From positions 1-31,859 of the forward strand of contig QZWS01000061.1 of NCBI GenBank assembly GCA_004114245.1: 31,859 nucleotides of DNA, read 5' to 3'. Below the pieces are notes generated by a model that did no database searches, was not told the DNA's origin, and saw nothing but the letters and a program-made list of their open reading frames with translations. How positions within the stretch are numbered: position 1 is the stretch's first letter; each line of letters starts with the position of its first letter. Below, in pieces: positions 9,969 to 19,991 of this stretch. Position numbers and translations under genes: made by a program. The DNA comes from Zoopage sp. CT-All (taxonomy: Eukaryota; Zoopagomycota; Zoopagomycetes; Zoopagales; Zoopagaceae).

Positions 9969-10802
9969 CTGCATTGTTGTATAGGGTAGCTTATTCTAAA
10001 GCTAGCACAGTATATGTGGATGTGTGAAAGACCTTGGAGCAAGATTCTATGGAAGTTGATGTATTCCTCAGGTCAGAAAGTATGTCTATTTACAATATAT
10101 GGTCCTAATTAAACTATGAATGGAGTATTCAACTATGTAGTAAAATGCAGACTAACATTAAATTATGCAAAAGGCTATATACAATATGTAGTATGTGTAT
10201 TGGTGGTGTGTCTCATGGAGTATAATGTAATCAAAAAGTAACCATTACTTTCAACTACTACACCATATAATACTGTGCAGTGTGGGGGTAGAGAAGGATG
10301 GTAGAGTCAATGGAAGAGGGACTAAGGTCTGCAGAGCTATATGTATTTTCTGATATAGAGAAAGGAGATTGCTCTTTAACTGACCACCCACTCTATAAAT
10401 ACATAGCATATAATACACTAATTTAAAACAATGTAAAGCACTCTGTCATTACTCTGAATGCATATTATTTGCTAATTTATAAAGCTCATAATAGTGCATT
10501 ATACCTATGCCAACATAAACTAGTAATAGGTCTGCCGTGCACCCAGTTTGGCCATATCAACTCCTACAAGCAACATATGCATATACTCACGATGTAGCAT
10601 TATGCCTATTCTATGCAGAAAGAGTGTGCATTCGATCACATGCCAAATCTGCACCTGCTCCTACTGAGTGTCAGCACTGGACTGCTGCTCAGCATGGCTG
10701 CATGCACGCGGCACCCGCTCCTGCCAGGGGTTGCGCGTCGCAGTCTCCGCTCTGCCTCTCCCGGCCGCCGTTTTCCGCCACGCCTCGCCCTCTGCCGCTG
10801 CC

Positions 10803-11141
10803 ATGGTCGCCATCAAGAAGTCAAAGAAGTCTTCCGAGTCCATCAACTCGCGCCTCGCGCTGGTGATCAAGTCCGGCAAGTACTCGCTCGGCTACCGCCA
10901 GACGCTCAAGACCCTGCGCTCCGGCAAGTCAAAGCTGGTCATCATCTCGGGCAACTGCCCGCCGCTGCGCAAGTCCGAGATCGAGTACTACGCCATGTTG
11001 AGCAAGACCGGCGTGCACCACTACAACGGCAACAACATTGACCTCGGCACCGCCTGCGGAAAGTACTTCCGCGTCGGCTGCATGTCCATCACCGATGCCG
11101 GCGATTCCGATATCATCAAGGGGATGGAGGAGGCGAAATAA
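10803..11141 (+). CDS. RPL30: 60S ribosomal protein eL30
   Basis: A 112-aa protein matching eL30 along its length. It has a basic N-terminus, the [19 protein letters not shown] helix, [19 protein letters not shown], the [17 protein letters not shown] loop and a C-terminal [14 protein letters not shown] segment. The protein sits in the large subunit near the subunit interface, and in yeast it also binds its own transcript. The ATG at 10803 (CCATGG context) gives the standard length; the frame is open further upstream but without homology. A C/T-rich leader precedes it. There is no intron inside the coding region, though fungal ribosomal protein genes often have one near the start. It is divergent from the PWWP gene. 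Confidence 0.97.
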   Translation: MVAIKKSKKSSESINSRLALVIKSGKYSLGYRQTLKTLRSGKSKLVIISGNCPPLRKSEIEYYAMLSKTGVHHYNGNNIDLGTACGKYFRVGCMSITDAGDSDIIKGMEEAK

Positions 11142-11412
11142 GTGGGTGATGCTTGTGTGTGGAAATGTACCGTCGTCGGATGGGGCTGCGGCGGCGGCCG
11201 TCTGCGGCCGCCGCTCCTTGGACAAGCGCGTACGTGTGGTTAGCCGCCCACGGAACGTGGTCCGCCCCTCCTTGCGCCCGGCTCATTGCACTGTATCTCT
11301 GCTGTACTGCCTGTCAATACATTCCGTTGTATACTATACTATCCGACTGCTTGCGTTCCATGCTGCGGCAGACACCGCGTGCTGCACCTTCTCACGCCCG
11401 GCTAACTCCACC

Positions 11413-14400
11413 ATGAGCGACCAACCGCCACCCACATCGCCACCTTTGAGCGCTACCGTCGACCCCTCCTCCGCCGATGCTGCTCCCCGGAAGAAGAAGG
11501 TGAAGAAAGGCGAGAAAAAGCCCAAGGCGCACCACAGCGGCGACCGAAAGCAGCAACCGTCGATGGAGATGGGCGCTGGCATGGCCGACCCGCACGCGCC
11601 CAACCGCCCGCCATCGTTCAAATCCGACGACGAGGACGCCTTCTCCATGCCTCTAAGGAGACGGAACACCGCGGGCGAGGACGCGCGGGTGGTGGTGACG
11701 CTGGAAGACGAGTTTGGTCACATACGATCCCATCACGACGGTGCCAGCGGCTCCGACGGCGGTGCTTCTGGCGCAGAAAACGACATGCTGCTAGCACAGC
11801 AGCACCGGGCGCAGCTTGAGCGTGCCCAGCCACAGTCGGCCATTGCCGAAAGCTCCCTCGCCACGATCCCGCTCGGTTTGCGCGTGCAGGCGCTCTCGGA
11901 CCTCGACACCGTCACCGCTGCGTCCGACCACGGCGTCACCGACGAGGACGAAGACGACGACGCTCTGGCGCCCTTGATGCTGACGTCCATGGAGCTGCGA
12001 TTGGTGCGCAAGGCGCTGGTGACCGAGCAGGTGCGCACGGAGCTGGCCCACTTCGCGTCATCCATGTCCCTGCGCTCGCTCGCACCGCCCTCCATCGTTC
12101 CCATCCGCCACACCGCCACGGTGCCTGTGCTCCCCTCAGACACCGAGAGCTCGGACGCCGATTCGGTGCGCGCTGGCGCGACGACCGTGTTGACTGAGGA
12201 GCGTCTGGCCTATTTCACACCAACGCCGTTCCTCCAGCACTCCTTCCACGCACACGTCCTCACCTTTCCCTTCCTCCAAGGCGCTAACCCTGAATTTTGG
12301 GACAAGCTGCAGCAGGTGCTGAACGAATCCCGACGCAGAGGCCTTGGAAAGAGTCGTGAGCCGGTGGATGCATTGAAACGCCGCAGGATCTGGAAGCGCA
12401 TCGAGCGCGGGCTCGTCGCCAAGTACACCACAGCGATCAAGATAGGCGAGGGCCGCAGCGAGCAGGAAGCGATTTCACCCAGCCCAGCACCGGCCAATGG
12501 CGATATGCCCCCCGATAACGCCCCCGAGCATGCCACAACGACTGCCTCTACCACTGTTACTGCGGCACCCGCTCTCATGATACAGCATGGCATACTGGTA
12601 GACGTGATAACAGTGCGTGCGTGCCGTCCACAAGGCCGCTTTGCCTCTACCATGCGTCCTGGCTCCGTTCACGCCGAGTTTATCATCCGAGCGCAGCTTT
12701 CCTATACCACGCCTCCCGTCCTGACTGTTCGATCGCTCAAAGCTCTCAAGCATTTGCACGCAAATCTTCGTCGCCAGTACCCGAACCTGCGGATCCCGTT
12801 CCCGCCGCATCCGTACCCTGGAAATGCCACGAAAGAAATGGCTGCTCGGGTGGATGCCGGGCACCAGTTCGCAGAGAAGGACCGTGTTCTTGTCCGCTCA
12901 TGGCTTCGGCGGCTTATTGGCGAGCCCGAACTCGCGAGGAGTGACATTCTACGGCGTTGGCTGCTGCACCCTGACAATGAGGGCGAAGCAAGCGCCGTAA
13001 CGGAGCTTACCCACGCCGAGACGATTGACGTTGAGCGACGAAACGCGATCGAGGAATTCCGTCGACGAGAACGCCAACGCGTTCGCGATGAAGCAGAGCG
13101 CCGCACTCGTCTCTTGCAATCAGATTTGGCACAACTTCGACGCGAGATGATGAGTCCTGGCGGCACGGATCGTGCATTAAACGCCCTCGAGCATATCCCA
13201 GTCCTCTCTGAACTGCCCGCCCACTACCATTGTCTGTTTCAATACCTGCAAGTGCAGTTTGCTGCCTTTTTATACACAAACTATTATGCTGGCGACGATG
13301 CTCCTGCACGCGTTCAGGCGCTGCAGCGAATGTATTCAATTATCCCATGGCGCACACTACGCGGCGTCCTTCACATCTCAAATCCAACGGCAATGATGAA
13401 GGCACTCATGGATCTGTTGATGGCCAAACCATTTGGAGCCAAAAGTCTCCTGCAGAGGTAAGCCAGTATTTTAACGGCCTCGCACTGAGCATTTCAGACT
13501 CCTCATAACCAACTTTGGCGAGCAAGTCAAAGCTTGTACAGCCGACATCGAGGCTACAGAGGCTGCGATCGGCGATGCTTCATTTTGCCGAAAAATCCGC
13601 TCTTACATCAACAATCCGAGCCAGTACTTTGCGGACGATGCCTGTATGAGAGAGTGAGCCTCCACTATTGTCTAACGGTGGGATAGACTTGAATGACTCT
13701 GAGCTGATTGCCAAAATACTCAAGGACCGCTCTCGCCCTCCAATGCTGACTCTGGCGCAAATGAGTCGGCTCTATCCTGACGGCGACGTGGCACCTCCCG
13801 ACGGCCCTCTTTTCCAACTTTTGCGCCGATATCTTGCACTGGAATCCCGTCGTCGTGACAAGGAGCAAATGGTTGAAGTGATTCAGGAGCCGGCCATGGT
13901 CAATATGCTGCGTGAGCTGGTGACTGTCATATACAAGCCGCTGGCCCAGGTGTACCGCGCGGCGAATGTTGCTGAATACGTGATGGATGTAAAGGAATTC
14001 TTTGACGATTTGCTCAAGGTGTTGGAAAGACTCGAGATGACCCAGCAGCCCAATGATCAGAGCAGCGTCAATGGTGAGTCTTGACATGTATGCCAGTGCA
14101 CCACCTCACAGTTTTGCAGGCGAAAAGGCTACAGGGAATAACGTGGCGCCGCGCTTGCCGGTGTACAACAATCCCTTGGATGCTTTCACCGAACTATGCG
14201 AGCGCCATCTGCAGCCCTTTTACCATTTTGTGCACCGAGTGTATGCTCGAGACAAGGATGGCCTGTTTCGACAAATGGCAGGGTGGGGCGCAGATCTCCA
14301 GCGTTTCCTCATGCATGGCACCGGCTCATCTCCACCCATTGACCTTAATGCACTCGTTCGCGACGAAATTCGCCGTGGCTGGCAGCGCCGCGAGCTTCGA

Positions 14401-14811
14401 CACGACCTTTCAACACTTGCCAAGTACCGAAAAGCCGTCAAAGACCGACGAACTCGTAAGCTCCGCGACCGACTTGCTCGCGGTGGAAACGATGAGCTGT
14501 GGGACGAGAAGGATGTTGAGGCTGTTATTTCTGAACTGGGCCTGCCATCCATGGAGGAAGCCGCGGATCTGATTGCGGACATGGAGGAGGAGCGCCACGA
14601 GATGGAGCAGGAAGTCAGCGAAGCGTATGCGGAGATTGGCGGCGTGGTGGAGGGCATTGAACGCTCGCGATTCGGATGGCGGTCACGAAGCGGGACAGGT
14701 GCACAACGGCGAGGGCACAAAGAGCCGCTCGTGCCTGAGCCTGAGCTCAAGGTAGTGCCGTCACTGCTCAAGTCGTTCATGCGCACAGTTGCTGGACGAC
14801 TGATAGTTTAA
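11413..14811 (+). CDS. PX-domain protein of the Ypr097w family (PXB, PX, DUF3818), 1089 aa
   Basis: Four exons: 11413-13457, 13498-13643, 13687-14073 and 14120-14811. Introns are 40, 43 and 46 nt, and exon phases agree throughout. The N-terminus is low-complexity with a Lys-rich patch. Around residues 190-345 is a PX-associated (PXB-type) region ending in HAHVLTFPFLQ, FWDKLQQVLNESRR and RRRIWKRIERGL. Residues about 393-520 are a PX domain (VRSLKALKHLHANLRRQYPN, then IPFPPHPYPG) of the kind that binds phosphoinositides. The rest matches the PX-linked domain DUF3818 (IPWRTLRGVLHISNPTAMMKALMDLLMAKPFG) with C-terminal coiled-coil helices. The yeast relative Ypr097w is a membrane-associated protein linked to lipid-droplet and sterol distribution. 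The ATG at 11413 (CCACCATGAG) starts the family-like part; upstream the frame merely overlaps the eL30 tail. The intron at 13644-13686 needs the GTATGA donor to keep the frame. Confidence 0.9.
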
Positions 14812-15024
14812 TGAAGTTTGGGGGGGGGGGTACGACGATGTAGCATAGGAGCGGATTGACTAGCTGGACTGAGGATCTCACTAAGATTATACCGATTTGT
14901 CAATCGGCCTGCTCGTGGAATGGGAGCGTATTTGTACTGCCATTGAGATGCCCAGAGACTCGGTAGATCAATGCATAGTTTTGTCTGCCGATGGGCAGTC
15001 AATGAATTCCCATCCTTTGCTGAC
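14812..15024. other. Short intergenic region with an 11-G run
   Basis: An uninterrupted run of 11 G residues (14820-14830) starts 9 bases after the PX gene stop. The remainder is ordinary promoter-length sequence before glutathione synthetase. Confidence 0.8.
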
Positions 15025-16551
15025 ATGCCTACGAACCCAGCCGAAGCACAGCGACTACGGCTCTCGATCGACTATTGCCTCGCGCATGGCATCGTCGTCC
15101 GCTCCGCCCCAAAATCCCCAGCCGATGCGTCCGGCAGTGACCTGGAATTGTCCGGAGAAGTGGTGCATGCTCCTTTCGCGCTCTACCCATCTCCGTTCCC
15201 GCGCGCCTGCTTCAACGAAGCCATCGCTGTGCAGCAGGCCTTCAATGCGCTATATATGAGTATTGCTGGAGATTTATCCTTTTTGGAGGATGCGCTGAAG
15301 AGTGTATTGGAGGCGGACGAGTTCACGCGTCGCGTATTTGAAATTTACCGTGATTGTGTCAACAGGAATCCCCTCAACGTGAGCACGCTTCTCCTATCGT
15401 ACGGTGGATAAAGTATGCTAATTGGTGTCCAGGACATCCAGTTAGGGCTGTTTCGGTCAGACTATCTCCTCCATGCTTCGCCATCGCTCGGCAGCCAGTG
15501 CGATGACGCCATCTCGACTGGAATTCGGCAAGTTGAGTTCAACACCATGGCCGCCTCGTTCGCTTCACTCTCATCCCGTGTCACACAATTGCATCGCTAC
15601 CTGCAAGTAAATGCGACCCCTTCATATTCCAGCATCGACGAGACCCTCCCGCTGAATGATCGCGCCGGCGCCGGTCTCGTAGACGGCATCGCACACGCAC
15701 ATGCCTTATATGGTGTCGCGGGTGCAATAGTGGTATTTGTTGTTCAGGCCGGCGAGCGCAACAGATTTGACCAGCGCCACATCGAGTACGCCCTGAACGA
15801 GGTCCACGGAATCCAGACACGGAGGTACACGCTCAAAGAGCTCGGCAGCCATACCACCCTTGACCCGAGCTCTCTCAGAGCATTTATCCATGACTCGGAG
15901 ATCTCGGTGGTATACTATCGTGCAGGGTACCGCCCCGACGAGTACGCAAGCGAGGTGGAATGGCGAGGGCTAGCGTGTGTTACGCGTGGCCGATGTGTCG
16001 CATGTCCCTCTGCCGGCATGTATCTCGCGGGCACGAAAAAAGTCCAGCAGGTTCTGGCCCAACCAGGTATGGTGGAGCGATTCGTGAAAGATCAAGCCGA
16101 GGTAAATATGATTCGGTCCACGTTCGCGGGGCTATATGCGCTCGATAAAGATAACTTGGCCGTGGATGCGGTGATCGACCAAGCAAGAAGAAATCCGGAA
16201 CGGTATGTGCTCAAGCCGCAGCGCGAGGGCGGCGGCAACAATCTTTACGACAACCAGATGGTCCACGCCCTTACATCCCTGTCCCGCCACGAGCTATCAG
16301 CATATATCCTCATGGATAGGATCCGACCGCCTCGATCCACGACCCCAAATGTCCTCATTCGACATGGCCAGATGACTGCCGAAGATGATCTAGTGAGCGA
16401 ACTCGGCGTGTACGGCGTATGGGTGCAGCAAGGAGCGGAGGTTGTGCGGAACGAGTGCGCTGGATGGCTGCTGCGAACCAAGGCGGCGAGGGTGGATGAG
16501 GGCGGTGTTGCCGCAGGATTTGCCGTCATCGATAGTCCACATCTCGTGTAG
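15025..16551 (+). CDS. GSH2: Glutathione synthetase (eukaryotic type)
   Basis: Two exons, 15025-15378 and 15433-16551 (54-nt intron with a GCTAAT branch site), give 490 aa, the usual length. It ligates glycine to gamma-glutamylcysteine with ATP, the last step of glutathione synthesis, and acts as a cytosolic dimer. Family blocks in order: LGLFRSDYLLH right after the splice, RQVEFNTMAASFASLSSRV, ERNRFDQRHIEYAL, VVYYRAGYRPDEYASEVEW, LAGTKKVQQVLAQPG, the glycine-rich ATP loop VLKPQREGGGNNLYDNQ (about residue 377 on), VSELGVYGVWV, and the C-terminal LLRTKAARVDEGGVAAGFAV with DSPHLV. The splice restores VNRNPLN-DIQLGLFRSD exactly as in relatives. The ATG at 15025 gives MPTNPAEAQRLRLSIDYCL, typical of fungal members; the next in-frame ATG upstream (14971) adds unrelated residues. 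Confidence 0.96.
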
Positions 16552-16760
16552 GATGGCATTTATGGATTCGAGACGGGAGAATTCGGGTGATATGGACAGA
16601 GTGGGGTCGTATGCTTTGTGGATAAACACTTGTCCTAGCCTTGAGGGATGTATTCTGTCAAAGATTCACCACTGAGAATGATTTCCTAGTCATCCAGTAT
16701 GTGTCGGCCCTCACTACTGCCTAGCACTCGACTTGTTGTGTTGGTTTAAAGCACTATTTA

Positions 16761-17624
16761 TCAAGTTGACATCGCTCTGCTATAGAGTACACGCACATCC
16801 TGATCCAACTTCTGTTGTCTAACTGTATCAGGCACAATACGCACGATACTAGAAAGCTGGGTGTTTGTTGCTTGCTGGTATGCCACCTTGGATCCTCGAG
16901 CATGCTCTGGCAGTTCACAGAATGTACAGTGCGGAGGACATCCTTGCCATGTTGCTATAGCGTGATATTCCTCAAACTTCCACACATGAGGCCATTTTTT
17001 AATCTGCGTGGGATCATTAGCTACATCGAGTATGATATTGGCTTGCGGGGTTGAGAGACCGCCTACTTCAATCACGCGGATATCTACAATCTCTGCAGTG
17101 ATTTCCTCGCATGAGTTGATGAACTGAAGGATTGAGTCCTTCATCACTTCAGGTTGATCCATGGCAAGATGGTCCAGGCGCACAACCATTACATTGGCCG
17201 AGTACGAGACACATTTGCTCACGGGGATACGGCATCCTCCCAGACTCAGTCCCTGGGAGCGCACATTTTCCAGCTCCTTGATTGTTTTAAAAGCAACAAT
17301 ACAGGCCTTCTTCGTGGTGCAAAGGTCTGATCCAACTGCACCAAGTGGACGAAGTGCAGCGATGATCATTGCTCGAACCCTATTCAAGTCCATATTGCAT
17401 CCAGAAAGGTCAAGATACAATGAACGCTTGCTCCCTGATCGAGGAATAAATGTAGCAGTATTCATAACGGACATTGTGTTGGCCTGCACCATTCCAGCAC
17501 TGAGAGCTGCAGCAGCATCAAGCACAATGGGTTGATTCTCCGTGGTCACGAGGATAGTATTTACAGGAGCGATTGGTGATGAGTGTGCAGCGAGTGTGGC
17601 GGGCGACGCGGGATGTCGGTGCAT
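16761..17624 (-). CDS. Stand-alone LINE ORF1 / gag-like protein with degenerate zinc knuckle
   Basis: An intact frame of up to 287 aa. An RRM-like middle part (SKRSLYLDLSGC, KKACIVAFKTIKELENVRSQ, then NVMVVRLDHLAM) is followed by WKFEEYHAIATWQGCPPHCTFC and a knuckle C-x2-C-x4-H in which the expected final Cys is Lys (CTFCELPEHARGSK). This layout is typical of ORF1 proteins of L1/Tx1-type retrotransposons. No reverse transcriptase or endonuclease frame follows: downstream lies the 3' end of glutathione synthetase. So it is either a truncated element that is still open or a host gene derived from one. In-frame ATGs at 17624, 17492 and 17474 are possible starts. The first overlaps the 5' coding part of FIP1 on the other strand only if FIP1 starts at 17583 or 17613. 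GC is lower than in flanking housekeeping genes. The assignment is by motif pattern only. Confidence 0.55.
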   Translation of the reverse strand: MHRHPASPATLAAHSSPIAPVNTILVTTENQPIVLDAAAALSAGMVQANTMSVMNTATFIPRSGSKRSLYLDLSGCNMDLNRVRAMIIAALRPLGAVGSDLCTTKKACIVAFKTIKELENVRSQGLSLGGCRIPVSKCVSYSANVMVVRLDHLAMDQPEVMKDSILQFINSCEEITAEIVDIRVIEVGGLSTPQANIILDVANDPTQIKKWPHVWKFEEYHAIATWQGCPPHCTFCELPEHARGSKVAYQQATNTQLSSIVRIVPDTVRQQKLDQDVRVLYSRAMST

Positions 17625-17633
17625 GAGAACAGG

Positions 17634-18557
17634 ATGGTTGCGCCAACCCCAGAAGCAACATCTGCCATGGACGCTGAAGATGCTGCACTGTACGACCTCG
17701 CTGCCGGTAGCCCATCAATCGTATCCTTCACATTAACTCCGGATTATCCAGAAAAGAACGCAGAGTCCGACGACGACGTCGACATTGTCCTTAATAATGC
17801 AGATGCCAGCGCACCACCAGGCGCGATGCAGCGGCCCAACGCGCTGGTCAACTTCAAGCACGGCGCCCTCGCCCAGCAACAACGTCCTCCGGGAGCATCT
17901 ACGGGAGCAGCAATAGCAGATGGCTCAGGAACAGGCAATGCAGCCACAGGCGACGCAGCCACGGCTGGCACCCCAGCAGCCCAGCAGCCGACAGCCTCCG
18001 TCCAGCCCCATCATCAACGCATCAATTTCAACGCCCCTGCCATATTTAACAATCAAAACATCTACGACGTCGACCCCGAGTCACTCCAAGACAAGCCGTG
18101 GCGGAGACCTGGCGCCGATATCGCCGACTTTTTCAACTATGGCCTTGACGAGTACACCTGGCGGATGTATTGCGCCCGTCAGAAGATGGTTCGAGACGAG
18201 TTTGCCCAGGGCCCCGCACGTGCGTTTATGGCCATGAAGCAGGATGGGATCATGATGCCGCCGATGATGGGGCGTAGCGGTGGCGGTCCTATGATGCCAC
18301 CGTTTGGAGGAATGATGCCGCAGGGTGCTGGCGGCCCCATGGTGCCTGGCATGCCGCATGCGGCTGCTGGAGTACGAGGAATGATGCCGCAGCAGGTTGC
18401 TGCGATGGGCCGGGGCGGTGGCGGCGGACCGTCCATGGCAAATATCCCCACCGGTCCTCGCGGGAACAGTGGATATGCACCCGACATGAGCGATCGCAAG
18501 CGCCCGCTGCCCGACGACGACCAGGACAGAGCGCGACACCGATCGACGTATGGATAG
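17634..18557 (+). CDS. FIP1: FIP1, pre-mRNA 3'-end processing factor
   Basis: About 307 aa. Residues about 143-182 are the Fip1 motif (DVDPESLQDKPWRRPGADI, then DFFNYGLDEYTWRMYCARQ), diagnostic of the subunit that tethers poly(A) polymerase to the cleavage and polyadenylation factor complex. Before it is an acidic region (AESDDDVDIVL), as in other Fip1 proteins. After it is a Met/Gly/Pro-rich low-complexity tail with repeated GMMPQ-like words and a basic end (RKRPLPDDDQDRARHRSTYG), recalling the RNA-binding tails of animal FIP1L1. Start codons at 17583, 17613, 17634 and 17667 are all in frame; 17634 or 17667 best fit the family. The upstream ones would overlap the divergent LINE ORF1-like frame. 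It converges on 14-3-3, with a CA-rich spacer between. Confidence 0.92.
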   Translation: MVAPTPEATSAMDAEDAALYDLAAGSPSIVSFTLTPDYPEKNAESDDDVDIVLNNADASAPPGAMQRPNALVNFKHGALAQQQRPPGASTGAAIADGSGTGNAATGDAATAGTPAAQQPTASVQPHHQRINFNAPAIFNNQNIYDVDPESLQDKPWRRPGADIADFFNYGLDEYTWRMYCARQKMVRDEFAQGPARAFMAMKQDGIMMPPMMGRSGGGPMMPPFGGMMPQGAGGPMVPGMPHAAAGVRGMMPQQVAAMGRGGGGGPSMANIPTGPRGNSGYAPDMSDRKRPLPDDDQDRARHRSTYG

Positions 18558-18595
18558 CTCGATATGACAAGCAGATGCATGACTGTTTTTGAGTG

Positions 18596-18662
18596 CACAC
18601 CTTCATTCAACGCACACACACATACACACTCGACGCAACACACGAGTGCACACTACACACAT
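18596..18662 (+). repeat. CA-rich low-complexity spacer
   Basis: Imperfect (CA)n and ACACAC words fill the gap between the convergent FIP1 and 14-3-3 genes. It probably holds the 3' processing signals of both, though no clear AATAAA is visible. Confidence 0.6.
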
Positions 18663-18678
18663 GGGTTGGTCCATCTGC

Positions 18679-19841
18679 CTAGGCAGCCTCCTTTTCCTCC
18701 TTGCCCTCTACGGCGGCATCTTGCATATCCGAGGTCCAGAGGGTGAGGTTATCGCGCAGGAGCTGCATGATGAGGGTCGAATCCTTGTACGATTCCTCTG
18801 ACAGTGTGTCGAGCTCAGCGATGGCGTCATCAAAGGCCTGCTTGGCGAGGTGGCAGGCGCGATCCGGCGAGTTGAGGATCTCGTAGTAGAACACGGAGAA
18901 ATTGAGTGCGAGCCCGAGACGGATGGGGTGGGTGGGCGGCAGCTCGGTGGTCGACACCTCGGTCGCGGACTTGTATGCTTCGAGCGACTTGTTGCCCGAC
19001 TCCTCGCGCAGATCACCGCTGGCAAACTCGGCCAGATAGCGGTGGTAGTCACCCTTCATCTTGTAGTAGAACACCTTGGACTCGCCTGACTCGGCGTGGG
19101 GGATGAGGTGGTCGTCAAGGACCTTGAGCACGTCCTCGCAGATGCCTTGGAGCTCCTTCTCAATGACGGTACGGTAGGCTCGGATCTTCTCGACCTGCTC
19201 CATCTTTCCCTTGGACTCCTCCTTCTGCTCGACGGAGGAGACGATACGCCACGAGGCACGACGGGCGCCAATGACGTTCTTGTAGGCAACAGAAAGAAGA
19301 TTGCGCTCCTCCACAGTCAGCTCCTGGTTGAGCGAGGCAACCTGGCGCATAGAGTCGGTCATCTCTATAGAGAGCACATTGGTTAGCAATTGATGACATG
19401 TGGAGTCAGAGGCAGCGAGAGGCAGCGCGAGGTGATCCACGACATGCAGGCAGTCAAGGGGAGGCACGTTTTGAGCGAGGGAGCGGGCCGCAGACCCTCG
19501 CCGCCTCCCGCGCCGCGCCAGAGTATTTTTCTCCAAGGGATTCGTGCAATGCACGGCAAATGCGCGGCGAGGAGGCAGTCGGCCATCATGGCCTCGGCAT
19601 GAGTCATCGCCATCCCTCGGCATCATCCTTCGTCTGCCTCGTTCTTGCGGTGGCGCAGTTATGCGGCACGTATAGCGCATTCGATCTGCACCATAATGAT
19701 GGCAACGAGTGCGCCAGTTAACAGAAATAGAAGCACGCAGCAAGCGAGGCAGTGGCGGCGACGAACAAACGCACCATCATAGCGCTCGCTCTGCTCGGCG
19801 AGCTTAGCCATGTAGACGAGGGCCTCACGGGATTCGGACAT
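18679..19841 (-). CDS. 14-3-3 protein (BMH1-like)
   Basis: Two exons: 19841-19775 encodes residues 1-22 (ending EQSERYD), and 19364-18679 the rest, for a total of 250 aa. 14-3-3 dimers bind phosphoserine motifs and regulate signalling and metabolism. Both family signatures are present: [11 protein letters not shown] near residue 42 and [20 protein letters not shown] near residue 215. The phosphopeptide-binding K/R/R/Y residues lie in [12 protein letters not shown] and [17 protein letters not shown] contexts. The tail is acidic ([12 protein letters not shown]). The splice joins SERYD to [11 protein letters not shown], matching ERYEEMVxxMK of relatives, with donor GTGCGT, branch TTGCTAACC and acceptor CTATAG. 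The intron is 410 nt, about ten times longer than any other in the window. The gene is divergent from ELP4. Confidence 0.96.
19365..19774 (-). other. 410-nt first intron of the 14-3-3 gene
   Basis: This is the only long intron found. If it is not removed, translation continues 38 codons past residue 22 through a hydrophobic stretch ([16 protein letters not shown]) and stops near 19659. I looked for C/D and H/ACA snoRNA boxes and found none convincing. Confidence 0.85.
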
Positions 19842-19991
19842 GCTTGATACAGGGGCGGTGGGCGTGGAAGGAAGCTGCGGGGGGTTGGAGGTTGCGGTGG
19901 GCGCTGGCTAGCGGGTCGGGCGTTGGGCAGAAGTTGGCGATCGACTGTCGCTGTGAATCGCTGCTCCCCAGATCGCCTCTGTTGCCCCAGC
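19842..19991. promoter_or_regulatory. 150-bp divergent promoter shared by 14-3-3 and ELP4
   Basis: Only 150 bases separate the two start codons on opposite strands, so both transcripts must start within or very close to this segment. No clear TATA box is seen. Confidence 0.7.

Larger units (their letters stand above)
9572..10802. other. 1.2-kb divergent intergenic region with CpG-free AT-rich core
   Basis: This lies between the start of the PWWP gene and the start of eL30. The left part (to about 9930) is GC-rich, with two short tandem repeats and a CACGTG site. From 9930 to 10535 I see no CG dinucleotide at all in 606 bases, and no credible gene or tRNA. A short perfect inverted repeat (AAAGTAA/TTACTTT, 7-bp arms, 10235-10251) lies inside it. 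The last 200 bases before eL30 become C/T-rich, as is usual for a ribosomal protein gene leader. Confidence 0.8.

Noticed and set aside
11038-11412. Upstream extension of the PX-gene frame into the eL30 tail
   Set aside because: Open by chance; the residues are unrelated to the family and the ATG at 11413 has a better context.
13644-13686. Use of the GTGAGC donor at 13654 for the second PX-gene intron
   Set aside because: That donor leads to an immediate stop after splicing; the GTATGA donor at 13644 keeps the family frame.
19398-19721. A plus-strand frame with a signal-peptide-like stretch inside the 14-3-3 intron
   Set aside because: The hydrophobic stretch is internal rather than N-terminal, codon use is poor, and there is no support beyond length.
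19365-19774. A possible C/D snoRNA in the 14-3-3 intron (CGATGA and CTGA words)
   Set aside because: The C-like box has a mismatch, the boxes are about 190 nt apart and there is no terminal stem.
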